Below, piece by piece: positions 49,709 through 58,800 of a stretch of DNA of 64,000 bases. A program made the position numbers and the translations under genes. Each line of letters opens with the position of its first letter. Within the stretch, counting starts at the first letter, position 1. Origin of the DNA: Herbidospora mongoliensis (lineage in GTDB: Bacteria > Actinomycetota > Actinomycetes > Streptosporangiales > Streptosporangiaceae). Location of the stretch: positions 62,001-126,000 of the forward strand of contig NZ_BBXD01000026.1 of NCBI RefSeq assembly GCF_001570545.1, given 5' to 3'. Under the pieces are notes generated by a model. It was not told where the DNA came from and ran no database searches. It saw nothing but the letters and a program-made list of their open reading frames with translations.

Positions 49709-49738
49709 TCCGGAGCTCTGCCATTGAGCTAGCACCCC
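49664..49738 (-). tRNA. tRNA-Lys (anticodon UUU)
   Basis: Read on the minus strand, GGGGTGC (5' acceptor, 49738-49732) pairs with GCGCCCC, with discriminator A and encoded CCA (49664-49666). The anticodon stem is closed around loop CTTTTAA, giving anticodon TTT for Lys. T-arm CAGGGTTCGAATCCCTG is normal. The 3' end is the integration target of the island to its left. Confidence 0.96.
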
Positions 49739-49808
49739 TTGCCATGCAGGGTACAGCGATCGGCTCACCGGAGCGAAGCAGTTCCCTGTGATCAGCCTAC
49801 CGGCCGCC

Positions 49809-50960
49809 TCACCGATACGCCGCCACCCCGGTCAGCGCCTCCCCGAGCACCAGCGTGTGAATCTCCTGGGTCCCCTCATACGTCAGCACCGACTCCAGGT
49901 TGTTCATGTGCCGGATGACCGGATACTCCAGCGTCACCCCGTTCGCCCCCAGGATCGACCGAGCCTCCCGGGCCACATCCAGAGCCGCCCGTACGTTGGC
50001 CAGCTTCCCGAACGACACCTGCTGCGGCCGCAAGACGCCCGCGTCCTTAAGGGAACCAAGGTGCAGCGCCGTCAACCCGGCCTGCCCAAGAGCAACAGCC
50101 ATCCACGCCAGCTTCTCCTGCGTGAGCTGAAAAGCGGCGATCGGCTTCCCGAACTGAACCCGCGTCTTCGAATACTCAAGCGCCGCCTCGAAACAAGCCC
50201 GCCCAGCGCCGACAACCCCCCAGAGGATCCCGAACCGAGCCTCCGACAGACACGCCAGAGGCCCGCGAAGCCCGACGACATCCAGAACGGAAGAAGCCGG
50301 CACCCGCACGTCGTCGAAGTACAGCGACGAGGTGACAGAAGCCCGGAGGGAAAGCTTCCGATGGATCAAGGAAGCCGAGAACCCGGGAGACGACGTGGGC
50401 ACCACGAAACCGCGAATCCCCTCGTCGGTCTGCGCCCACACCACTGCCACGTCGGACACCGACCCGTTGGTGATCCACATTTTCGACCCGTTGAGGATCC
50501 AGTCGCCCGAGGGGTCCTGTTTCGCGAAGGTCTTCATGTTCGAAGGGTCGGATCCGTGATCGGGCTCGGTCAGCCCGAAGCATCCGATGGCCGTTCCGGC
50601 GGCGAGCTGCGGCAGCCACTCCTCTTTGACCTCAGAAGAGCCGTATTTCCACATGGGAAACATCGCCAAAGATCCTTGAACCGACACAAAAGACCGCAAC
50701 CCCGAGTCCCCGGCCTCCAGCTCCCTACATGCCACCCCATAAGAGGTGGCATCAAGCCCGGCGCACCCGTATCCGCTCAAATGCATGCCCAGCATGCCGA
50801 GCGATCCCAGGACCGGCCCCAGGTCACGGGCCGGGAAAGTCCCTTCCTCGAACCAGGTCGCCACATCGGGGAGGATGGAATCCCTGACGAACCCCTGAGC
50901 CGTGTCCCTGACCAGTCGCTGGTCTGCGGTCAGCCGGTCATCGAGGTTGAGAAGGTCCAT
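49809..50960 (-). CDS. gcdH: Acyl-CoA dehydrogenase, glutaryl-CoA dehydrogenase type
   Basis: 383 residues. CFGLTEPDHGSDPSNMKTFA (flavin/substrate loop of the GCDH kind), WILNGSKMWITNGSVSDVAV, RVQFGKPIAAFQLTQEKLA and the catalytic Glu in TYEGTQEIHTLVLGEALTG. Glutaryl-CoA dehydrogenase oxidises and decarboxylates glutaryl-CoA to crotonyl-CoA in Lys and Trp breakdown; the sequence best fits this group, but a related acyl-CoA substrate is possible. ATG at 50960 is chosen because the typical N-terminus (MDLLNLDDRLTADQRLVRDT) starts there; the frame runs on upstream without coding character. First chromosomal gene to the right of the tRNA. Confidence 0.9.
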   Translation of the reverse strand: MDLLNLDDRLTADQRLVRDTAQGFVRDSILPDVATWFEEGTFPARDLGPVLGSLGMLGMHLSGYGCAGLDATSYGVACRELEAGDSGLRSFVSVQGSLAMFPMWKYGSSEVKEEWLPQLAAGTAIGCFGLTEPDHGSDPSNMKTFAKQDPSGDWILNGSKMWITNGSVSDVAVVWAQTDEGIRGFVVPTSSPGFSASLIHRKLSLRASVTSSLYFDDVRVPASSVLDVVGLRGPLACLSEARFGILWGVVGAGRACFEAALEYSKTRVQFGKPIAAFQLTQEKLAWMAVALGQAGLTALHLGSLKDAGVLRPQQVSFGKLANVRAALDVAREARSILGANGVTLEYPVIRHMNNLESVLTYEGTQEIHTLVLGEALTGVAAYR

Positions 50961-51039
50961 GAGTGCAGGGTATCCGGGCCGCATCGGGGTAGGGCCAGGG
51001 GGAATCCCGATGTGCCATAGACGACAAAAGGGGCACGCT

Positions 51040-51444
51040 ATGGACATGAACGAGATACAGCCCAGTGGCCACGTCAAGCAACTCCGCCGGACTCGAAACG
51101 GCCGGATCGTCGCCGGTGTCTGCTCCGGTGTCGGACAGTACGTCGGCATCGACGCGAACATCCTCAGGATCGTTCTCGCGGTCGCGTCGTTCTTCGGCGG
51201 CCTCGGCATCGGCGTCTACGCCGTCGCCTGGCTCCTGATCCCGAGCGAGGAGAAGGACGCCTCGATCGTCCAGGACCTCATCGACAAGAACAAGGACAAC
51301 CCGGTCTGGCTCGACGTCAAGAACAAGACGCAGGAAGGGTGGGCCAAGGCGACCAAGTCGCCGAACGGCCACTCGGCGCCTTCACAGCCGGTGGACCCGT
51401 ACGCCGCCCACCCTTACGCCCAGACGAAGCAGCCGAACGACTGA
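51040..51444 (+). CDS. PspC-domain membrane protein
   Basis: 134 residues. PspC domain at about 10-75: LRRTRNGRIVAGVCSGVGQY, VGIDANILRIVLAVASFFGG, LGIGVYAVAWLLIPSEE, with one or two membrane helices, then a polar tail. PspC proteins are envelope-stress sensors or regulators. ATG at 51040 with GGGG eight bases upstream. Its TGA (51442-51444) abuts the stop codon of the convergent MFS gene. Confidence 0.88.
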   Translation: MDMNEIQPSGHVKQLRRTRNGRIVAGVCSGVGQYVGIDANILRIVLAVASFFGGLGIGVYAVAWLLIPSEEKDASIVQDLIDKNKDNPVWLDVKNKTQEGWAKATKSPNGHSAPSQPVDPYAAHPYAQTKQPND

Positions 51445-52731
51445 TCACGTGGTGTGCACCTTGGCGATGATCTCCGTTCGGGACTCCGTCCACGCGATGG
51501 CCAGGATGGCCGCGGCACTCAGCCCGGCCACCCCGGCCAGCGCCACCACGGGTTCCGGACCGAGGACCTGCGCGAGCGCGCCGCCGATGAGGATGCCCAC
51601 CCCCTGTGAGGCGAGCAGGCCTGACTGAACCAGGCCGAACGCCTGACCCCGTCGTTCGGGGGGCACGCACTGGACGAAGGCGGCATTGGCCGCCAGCTGG
51701 TATGCGCCTCCCACGCCGGACAGGACCCACAGCACCAAGACGACCTCCAGTGGTGGACGCATCGCGCACACCACCAGCGGAGCGCAGGTCAGCATGGCCA
51801 TCCAGCCCATCGTCTTGAGACGGGTGCTGGGATTGACGAACCTGCTGAACAGGAACGCCCCGAGAACCGTGCCGGTCGGCATGGCCGCCATGAGCAGGCC
51901 GGTGATCACGGGCACCGGGAGACTGCCGTCGTCGAGCTCCGCCGCGTAGGGCACCGCGATGCCCTCGGGCAGCACATAGAAACCGCAGAGCCAGGCGAAC
52001 AGCACGAGGGTGCGCAGCCGCCGGTCGCCGAAGACCAGCTTGGCGCCCGCGGAGGTCATCGTCCACATCGAGGGTTTCCCCCCGTCTGCCGACACGGTGG
52101 CCGACCTGCGGCTCACCCCGGCGACGATGATGAGCGCCGACGCCAGGAACGTGGCGCAGTCGAGCGCCAGCGCCCGATAGGGGCCCAGACCTGCGATGAC
52201 GGCCCCGCCGGCCGCGAAACCGAGCATCTGGACGGCCTGGTTCGTCATGTTCTGCAGAGCGCTGCCGGCAACGTACTTGTCGCCTTCGAGAATCTCGGGC
52301 AGCAGGGCCGCCCGCGCGGCCGAGAACGGCGCGCTGAGCAGGACCACCATGAAGACCAGCACGCACAGTGCCCAGAACGGCGTGCCGGGGATCGCCATGA
52401 TCGCGACCAGCAGAGCCCGCACGACGTCACAGACGAGCATGACGCGGCGGCGCGGGTAGCGGTCGGCGAGACCGGCCAGCAGGGGACCGCCGAGGATCGG
52501 CGGCAGATAGGTCAACGCGTAGACGGCCGCCGTGGCGAGCGCCGACTGGGTGCGATTGAACACGAGCACGGCGAGCGCCACCTGCGCGAGCTGATCGCCG
52601 AGCAGGGACAACCCCTGACCGAGCCACAGGGCCCGGAACTCCTTGATCGCGATGACTTCGCCGTAAGTCGCTTGGCGCTCCGCTGGACGGCGGTGTTTCC
52701 CCGGCAGTTTTCCGGGCTTCGTGGCCGCCAT
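51445..52731 (-). CDS. MFS transporter (probable efflux permease)
   Basis: 428 residues with about 12 membrane helices. N-terminal FRALWLGQGLSLLGDQLAQV and the conserved loop LADRYPRRRVMLVCDVVRAL are typical of MFS drug-efflux proteins of the MFS_3/enterobactin-exporter-like group; the second half has CVPPERRGQAFGLVQSGLLA. The substrate is unknown. ATG at 52731. There is no paired regulator next to it. Confidence 0.88.
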   Translation of the reverse strand: MAATKPGKLPGKHRRPAERQATYGEVIAIKEFRALWLGQGLSLLGDQLAQVALAVLVFNRTQSALATAAVYALTYLPPILGGPLLAGLADRYPRRRVMLVCDVVRALLVAIMAIPGTPFWALCVLVFMVVLLSAPFSAARAALLPEILEGDKYVAGSALQNMTNQAVQMLGFAAGGAVIAGLGPYRALALDCATFLASALIIVAGVSRRSATVSADGGKPSMWTMTSAGAKLVFGDRRLRTLVLFAWLCGFYVLPEGIAVPYAAELDDGSLPVPVITGLLMAAMPTGTVLGAFLFSRFVNPSTRLKTMGWMAMLTCAPLVVCAMRPPLEVVLVLWVLSGVGGAYQLAANAAFVQCVPPERRGQAFGLVQSGLLASQGVGILIGGALAQVLGPEPVVALAGVAGLSAAAILAIAWTESRTEIIAKVHTT

Positions 52732-52822
52732 TTCTCTCCGCTGAGCTCAGGCCATAGCTGACAGACTGTGTTCAGTATGTCACCTACAGTGCCTATCGCG
52801 CTCGTGAATAGCAACCCTGCGA

Positions 52823-53164
52823 CTACCATCCGAGTTCGTGAAGCCGATCGTCGTCGATTCCGAAGTGGTGGGCGATCTCGTGCACGACGGTGATCTGCAC
52901 CTCCTCCACCACGTCAGCCTCGGTTTCACAGATTGCCAAGGTGGTATTTCGGTAGATCTCGATGCGGTCGGGAAGCACTCCTGAGTACCACTCGCCCCGC
53001 TCCGTGAGCGGAATGCCCGTGTAGAGACCGAGGAGGCCCTCTTCTGGCGGATCGTCTTCGACCACGACGACCACGTTGTCCATGACTTTGGCCAGATCAG
53101 GCGGTATCAGGTCGAGTGCCTCGGCCACGAGCTCTTCGAACTTGCCTCTCGAGACGTCGATCAC
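52823..53164 (-). CDS. Small metallopeptidase-family protein (zincin)
   Basis: 113 residues. Zinc motif VVHEIAHHFGID with His95, Glu96, His99 and Asp104, the HExxHxxGxxD pattern of the small 'metallopeptidase family protein' group that has no known substrate. The acidic middle part (VVVVVEDDPPEEGLLGLYTG) is typical. Start is the GTG at 53164. It is divergent from the metallophosphoesterase gene, 46 bases away, so the promoters overlap. Confidence 0.85.
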   Translation of the reverse strand: MIDVSRGKFEELVAEALDLIPPDLAKVMDNVVVVVEDDPPEEGLLGLYTGIPLTERGEWYSGVLPDRIEIYRNTTLAICETEADVVEEVQITVVHEIAHHFGIDDDRLHELGW

Positions 53165-53210
53165 ACGTCAAATCTACTTCCCCGTGGTTTTCGGGTAGAC
53201 AGGAAGGAAC

Positions 53211-54806
53211 GTGGATTTGCCGAAATGGGGGGAATCCGTGATCCGGTTCCTGAAGGGCCGGTTTGTACGGGTTCTGACGATTATCGCAGTGGCCCTGGCC
53301 GGAGCATGGCTGGGGCTTTTGTTTGGCGCGTCCGTACAGACCCCCATCGGCCCCGCCGACATCAACATGGCCCTGCGCCCCTCCCTCGACGGAGGCACGG
53401 TCGTCGACGTGCGCCCCCTGGGAACGCTCCGATTCGACACCCACTCGGGCCCGGTGCGGCTCAACCTGAGCATCGAGGCGGTCCATCCCGACGCCGCTGA
53501 GGAGATCCTGCAGAACCCCCGATGGGCCGACCGGCTGCCGGAGACCATCGAGGCCGACCTCATGGGCGGGGTGCAGGACCTGCTCATCAGGGCCGCGATC
53601 TGCGCGATCATCGCCGGATTCGTGGCCGGCCTGATCGTCTTCCGCGACTTCTTCAAGGGTCTGTGGAGCGCCCTGGGCGCGATCCTGGTCGTCGCCGCGA
53701 TGGCCGTCACGGCCGCGCTGAGCTTCAACCCCCAGGCGATCGCCGAACCCCGCTACACGGGCCTGCTGACGGGAGTCCCCTCCCTGGTCGGCAACGCCCA
53801 GTCGATCGTCACCAAATTCTCCGAATACCGGGGCCAATTGGCCAAACTCGTCACGAACATCAGTCGTCTGTACGAAGCCGGCTCGACCCTCCCCATCTAC
53901 GATCCCGACCCCGACACGATCAGGGTTCTGCACATCTCCGACCTGCACATCAACCCGGTGGGCTGGAACGTGGTCCGATCCCTGATCGACCAGTTCAAGA
54001 TCAACCTGGTGGTCGACACCGGCGACATCAGCGACCACGGCACCAAACCGGAGAACTCCTTCGTGGAGGACATTGGCGAGCTGGGGATCCCCTACGTTTT
54101 CGTCCGCGGCAACCACGACTCCATGGCCACCCAGAAGGCGGTCGAGAAGCAGAAGAACGCGATCGTCCTCGACGACCGGGTGGTCGAGGTCCAGGGCCTG
54201 CGCATCTACGGCATCGGCGATCCCCGCTTCACCCCCGACAAGTCCACCGAGGTCGACGCGGATCCCGCGTCCCTGGCCGCCCTCGGCCGCCAGAAGGCCG
54301 CCGGCGTCTCTCCGCCCGAGTGGCCGCGTTCCTCCTCGACCACGGCGCCGCAGCGCGCTCCGGTGGATCTGGTGGCCGTCCACGACCCGACCATCGGCCG
54401 GGCCTTCTACGGGTCGGCCGCGCTCGTCCTGACCGGTCACGTCCACGCCCGGTCGTCCGAACTCTCGCCCACCGGAACCCGGCTGATGATCCAGGGATCG
54501 ACCGGCGGAGCGGGCCTGCGGGGCCTCGAACACGAGGAGCCCACGCCTCTGCAGGCATCGGTTCTGTACTTCAGCAAAGACACTCACAGGCTCCAGGCCT
54601 GGGACGATGTCACCGTCGGAGGACTCGGGGAACAACGAATCGCGGTGGAGCGTCGTATCGAGGCCGATCCAGGTCGTACAATTTTCCCGGAGCCAGGGAA
54701 CGTCCCGTCGCCGACGGGAACGATCACTGACACCCCGTCGCCGGTCGCTTTGGCACGGAGGGCAAACGTCCTCTATGCTTCAGAAGTCCCCGACGGAGCG
54801 CGGTAA
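53211..54806 (+). CDS. Membrane-anchored metallophosphoesterase
   Basis: 531 residues. Membrane segments at about 18-43 and two close together at about 124-172 (AAICAIIAGFVAGLIVF, ALGAILVVAAMAVTAAL), then a calcineurin-type phosphoesterase domain from about 235: RVLHISDLHIN, VVDTGDISDHG, VFVRGNHDSM, LVAVHDPTIG and LVLTGHVHAR, so all five metal-binding motifs are complete. Substrate unknown; YkuE-like or UDP-sugar hydrolase roles are possible. GTG at 53211 is supported by AGGAAGGA just upstream. Confidence 0.9.
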   Translation: MDLPKWGESVIRFLKGRFVRVLTIIAVALAGAWLGLLFGASVQTPIGPADINMALRPSLDGGTVVDVRPLGTLRFDTHSGPVRLNLSIEAVHPDAAEEILQNPRWADRLPETIEADLMGGVQDLLIRAAICAIIAGFVAGLIVFRDFFKGLWSALGAILVVAAMAVTAALSFNPQAIAEPRYTGLLTGVPSLVGNAQSIVTKFSEYRGQLAKLVTNISRLYEAGSTLPIYDPDPDTIRVLHISDLHINPVGWNVVRSLIDQFKINLVVDTGDISDHGTKPENSFVEDIGELGIPYVFVRGNHDSMATQKAVEKQKNAIVLDDRVVEVQGLRIYGIGDPRFTPDKSTEVDADPASLAALGRQKAAGVSPPEWPRSSSTTAPQRAPVDLVAVHDPTIGRAFYGSAALVLTGHVHARSSELSPTGTRLMIQGSTGGAGLRGLEHEEPTPLQASVLYFSKDTHRLQAWDDVTVGGLGEQRIAVERRIEADPGRTIFPEPGNVPSPTGTITDTPSPVALARRANVLYASEVPDGAR

Positions 54807-54826
54807 GGACAGAGAGCAATCTCTGC

Positions 54827-54899
54827 GCCCCCATCGTCTAGCGGCCTAGGACACCGCCCTTTCAAGGCGGCGGCACGGGTTCGAATCCCGTTGGGGGCA
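54827..54899 (+). tRNA. tRNA-Glu (anticodon UUC)
   Basis: Acceptor GCCCCCA (54827-54833) pairs with TGGGGGC (54892-54898), discriminator A at 54899; CCA not encoded. Anticodon stem CCGCC/GGCGG encloses CTTTCAA, anticodon TTC. First of three tRNAs in a row. Confidence 0.96.
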
Positions 54900-55001
54900 C
54901 GGAAGGGCCAGGAAAACGGCAGGTCGAAGACCTCCGAAGAACTGGTAAGCTACAAAAGCCGGAAAGCGGAAACGCCGAAGGCGAGTAAGACAGCAAGACG
55001 A

Positions 55002-55076
55002 GGTCCTGTAGAGCAGTTTGGAGTGCTCGCCACCCTGTCAAGGTGGAGGTCGCGGGTTCAAGTCCCGTCAGGACCG
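55002..55076 (+). tRNA. tRNA-Asp (anticodon GUC)
   Basis: Acceptor GGTCCTG (55002-55008) pairs with CAGGACC (55069-55075), discriminator G. Anticodon stem CCACC/GGTGG around CTGTCAA, anticodon GTC. T-loop GGTTCAAGTCCC is normal. Confidence 0.96.
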
Positions 55077-55080
55077 CTTG

Positions 55081-55154
55081 GGTCAGGTAGCTCAGTTGGT
55101 ACGAGCGACCGCCTGAAAAGCGGTAGGTCGGCGGTTCGACCCCGCCCCTGACCA
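55081..55154 (+). tRNA. tRNA-Phe (anticodon GAA)
   Basis: Acceptor GGTCAGG (55081-55087) pairs with CCTGACC (55147-55153), discriminator A. Anticodon stem ACCGC/GCGGT around CTGAAAA, anticodon GAA. Only four bases separate it from tRNA-Asp, so they share a transcript. Confidence 0.96.
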
Positions 55155-55176
55155 CATCTCTTGTTTGAACGAAAAC

Positions 55177-55207
55177 GCCCCGACACATTGTGTGCCGGGG
55201 CATTTTT
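55177..55207 (+). terminator. Rho-independent terminator of the tRNA cluster
   Basis: GCCCCGACACA and TGTGCCGGGGC form a strong stem with one mismatch and a TT-containing loop, followed by ATTTTT. It ends the Glu-Asp-Phe tRNA unit. Confidence 0.88.
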
Positions 55208-55234
55208 GATTTCACGGAGAACTATTCTCGCCGG

Positions 55235-55675
55235 TCAGCCGCAGCGACTGTCCGATGGGGGAGCGCTGGTGAACGTGATCGATTTCCGCAGGCTGATCCG
55301 GGCCTGGATCACCAGGCAGCCGCCCATCTCGTAGGCGTTGACGATCTCGGCCCTGGCGCGGTCGTACACCCAGGAGAAGGCCACCAGGCAGGCCGTGGCG
55401 ACGACCTTGTTCGGGATCGGGAGGCAGATGAGCTGCAACCCGGCCGAGGCGGTCCACTCCCGGGCGTCCAGGGTGGTCTTCATCTTCGCGGTCCGGGCCT
55501 GGCTGAAGTAGTACCGGCAGGTCAGTCCCGAGCACTGGATCCGCCCGGAGGCGGCCGCGATCTGGGTGGCCGTCGCGGCGGCAGACGGGGCGGGCGGCTG
55601 GAGGAAGGTCAGGGCCAGGACGAGGGCGGCGATGACGGCTGCGGCCGTGCGTCGGCGTGGTGCTGTCGCGGGCAT
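55235..55675 (-). CDS. Secreted protein of unknown function
   Basis: 146 residues. Basic start and signal peptide (MPATAPRRRTAAAVIAALVL, cleavage around PSAAATA) and about 110 mature residues with six Cys (IQCSGLTCRYYF, LICLPI, TACLVAF, GGCLVI, SRCG). No family recognised. ATG at 55675 is taken because the signal peptide starts there; the frame continues upstream without coding look. It converges on the tRNA cluster. Confidence 0.65.
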   Translation of the reverse strand: MPATAPRRRTAAAVIAALVLALTFLQPPAPSAAATATQIAAASGRIQCSGLTCRYYFSQARTAKMKTTLDAREWTASAGLQLICLPIPNKVVATACLVAFSWVYDRARAEIVNAYEMGGCLVIQARISLRKSITFTSAPPSDSRCG

Positions 55676-55843
55676 TGAGGGATCACTCGCTTTCTGGTGG
55701 CTTCCGGCTTTCACCTCACCCACGGTCGGGGAGCCGGCATCCATCCGGGCAGACCTGTCGGACGGGTTCGCCGGGGCCACGACGAACCCGCAGGCAGCGG
55801 GCCACGCCGGTCGGCGACCGGTCGTCCGGCGGCGTCGGATGGG

Positions 55844-58800
55844 TCAACAGACCTGCTGGAAGTCCCGGTCCGCGGGCAGGTGCGCCGCCCATTCGCCGGG
55901 GGTGAACGAGCGGCCCGCGGTCTGGCAGACGAGCTGGAGCAGGTCGGGCGGCGGGGTCACGTCCCAGAGGCGGATCCGGCCGTCGCCGGCGCCGGTGGCC
56001 AGGGTGGTGCCGTCGGGGCTGAACGCCACGGAGAAGACGATGGCGGGATGCCGGATGGGCGGTGCGATCTGCTCCTGCGTGGAGACGTCCCACAGCCGGA
56101 CGGTCTGGTCGTCGCCCACGGTGGCCACGGTCTCGCCGTCGGAGCTGAAAGCCACGTCGTACAGATGGGGCAGCGCGTGACCCACCAGGGTCCGGCCGCG
56201 CTGCCGCTGGGTGGCCACATCCCACAGACGCGCCATCTTGTCGTCGGAGACCGCCGCGACGGTCTTTCCGTCAGGGCTGAAGGCGACGCCCTTCACCCAG
56301 TTGGCGGATCCCATGATGGGCCGGCCGATCGGGGCGCCCGTGGCGGTCCGCCACAACCGGACGTCGCTGTCGAGGCCGCCGGTGGCGAGGGTCTCACCCC
56401 CAGGGCTGAAGGCGACTGATCTGAGCCACGTCCTGTGGCCGGTGAACCGCCTGATCTCCTGTCCGGTGGCGACGTCCCAGAGGTGGGCCATGTTGTCGAA
56501 TCCCGCCGTGGCCAGGTTGCGGCTGTCGGGGCTGAAGGCGACCGCGGTGACGACCGGACCCTGGGGGGCCAGGTCGGGGACGAGCTGTGCGTGGGTGTCG
56601 AGATCCCAGATCCTCGCCACACCGCGGCCGTCGCCGGGAACGAACTGATTGTTGACTATCTGACGTTCTCCGGCGCCCGCGGCCAGCAGACGGCCGTCGC
56701 GGCTGATGTCGACGCCGTTGACCTCCCAGGGGAGCAGGAGCGGCGCGCCGATCCGCTCCCGCGAGGCGACCTTCCACAGCCGGACGCTGCCGTCGTAGCC
56801 GGCGCTCGCCAGTGTGGCGCCGTCGGGCGAGAAGTCGAGATCGTTGACCTGCCCGTCGTGATCGCCGAACTCCCCGTCGGCCAGGCGCGGCAGGGACACG
56901 TCCCACACCCGCGTGGTCTGGTCGGCGCTCGCCGTGGCCAGACTGCGGCCGTCGGGGCTGAACGCGACACCGAAGATCTCGTCGCCGTGCCCGTCGAGCG
57001 GCTGACCGAGCACCGCGCCGGTGCCGACGTTCCACAGGCGGGCCGTCCAGTCGGCGCCGCCGGTTGCCAGGAAGTCGCCGTCCGGGCTGAAGTCGACGGT
57101 GTTGACGGCGCCTTCGTGCTGCCCCGTCATCTCGGTGACCAAATCGCCGGTGCCGGCATTCCAGAGCCGGGTGACTCCGTCGACATGGCCGGTGGCCACC
57201 AGCCCGCCGTCGGGGCTGAAGGCGGCTGACGTGGCGGACAGGCCGGGGCCGGCGCGCAGTTCGGCGATCATGCGGCCTTCGGCTACGTCCCACAGGCGGG
57301 TGGTGCCGTCCTCGGCCGCGGCGGCGAGGACCCGGCCGTCCTTGTCGAAGGCGACCTCGAACACGAGGGAGCCCTGGTCGAAGGTGGCGATCTTCTCGTG
57401 ACTGGAGGTGTTCCACAGCCGGACCGTGCCGTCGTCGCCGGCGGTCGCCAGCGTCGTCCCGTCGGAGGTCAGGGCGACGGAATTGAGCGCGCCCGAGTGG
57501 GCGTCGATCGGCCGGCCGAGCGGCTGCCCGGTGGCCGCGTTCCACAGCCGGGCCGTGCCGATCTCGTCGCCGCTGGCCAGCGTCCCGCCGTCGCGGCTGA
57601 AGGCGACGGAGGTGATGTTCGCCTTGTGGCCGGACAGAGGCCGGCCGACCGGGTCGTGAGTGGTCGTGCTCCACAGGATGATCCGGGTGTCGCCGCCGGT
57701 GGCCATGATCCGGCCTCCCGGGGCGAAGGCCACGGCCTGGACCCAGAAGGTGTGGCCCGGCAGCACCGCCCTCAACGGGTTGGCCAGCACGTGGAGCATG
57801 GCCTGCCGGGTCTCGGGGGTCGGCGCGACACTCCACGCCGTCGCGGCCAGTCGCAGGGCGGTGACGGGGTCGGTCGTGGCCGTGTACATGGCCTGGGCCG
57901 ACAGTTGCCGCGAAAGCGATAAGACGGCCTGCTCGGTGGCGTCGCGGTAGAGGACGATCGCGGAGATCGCGGCGATGAGCGAGACGACCAGCAGGGTGGC
58001 CAGGACGGTCGTGGTGGCCCGGCTGCGTCGGCGGCGGGCCAGGGCGGCCCGGCGGCCGGCCGTCAGGAACTCGGCGGCGACGGAGCTCACGTCGTGGGCG
58101 GTGGTGGCGTTGATCAGGCGGGTGCCCGAATAGAGGTAGGCGGGGTCGCGCCCGTTGCGGTCCCAGTCGACGGCGTCGGCGGTGAGCTCCTGCCGGGCCA
58201 GCAGGTCGGCCCGGTCCTCTTCGAGCCAGATCCGCAACCGGGGCCAGCCCCGGATGAGGGCCTCGTGGGTGATCTGCGCGCTCTCGGCGTCGACGGTCAC
58301 CAGCCTGGCCCGGACGAGATGGTCGAGCACCGGACCGCCCGCCCCTTCGGAGACCAGGTCGGACAGGGGGAGCCGCCGGGCGGTGTCCGGTGTGTCGGCG
58401 CCGACCTGGACCAGCCGGGTCAGCAGGTTTCGCGCGGTACGCCGGTCGGCCGGATCGAGGTCGTCGACGACGGCGTCGGCGGTCTGGGCGAGCGAGCCGC
58501 TGATGCCGCCGGTGGCGCGGTAGCCCGCCAGGGTCAGCGTCGTGTCCTCGCGGTGGTTCCACGTCTCGCGCAGGGCGTGGGACAGCAGGGGCAGCACACC
58601 GACCGCTTCGGCATGGTCGCGGTCGCTGCGCAGGTCCTCCAGCAGCAGGTCGGCCAGGCCGTCCTGCAGGGTGAGCCCGGCCACCGAGGCGGGCGCCTCG
58701 ATGACCTCCAGCAGGGTCGGGCGATCCATCGGCGCCACGACCACGGGACGTTCGAGGGCGGGCACCAGCGCCGGGTGGGCGGCGCACTGCCCGAAGAAGT

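Noticed and set aside
53097-54635. 512-codon minus-strand frame opposite the metallophosphoesterase
   Set aside because: Antisense shadow; the plus strand has all five phosphoesterase motifs.
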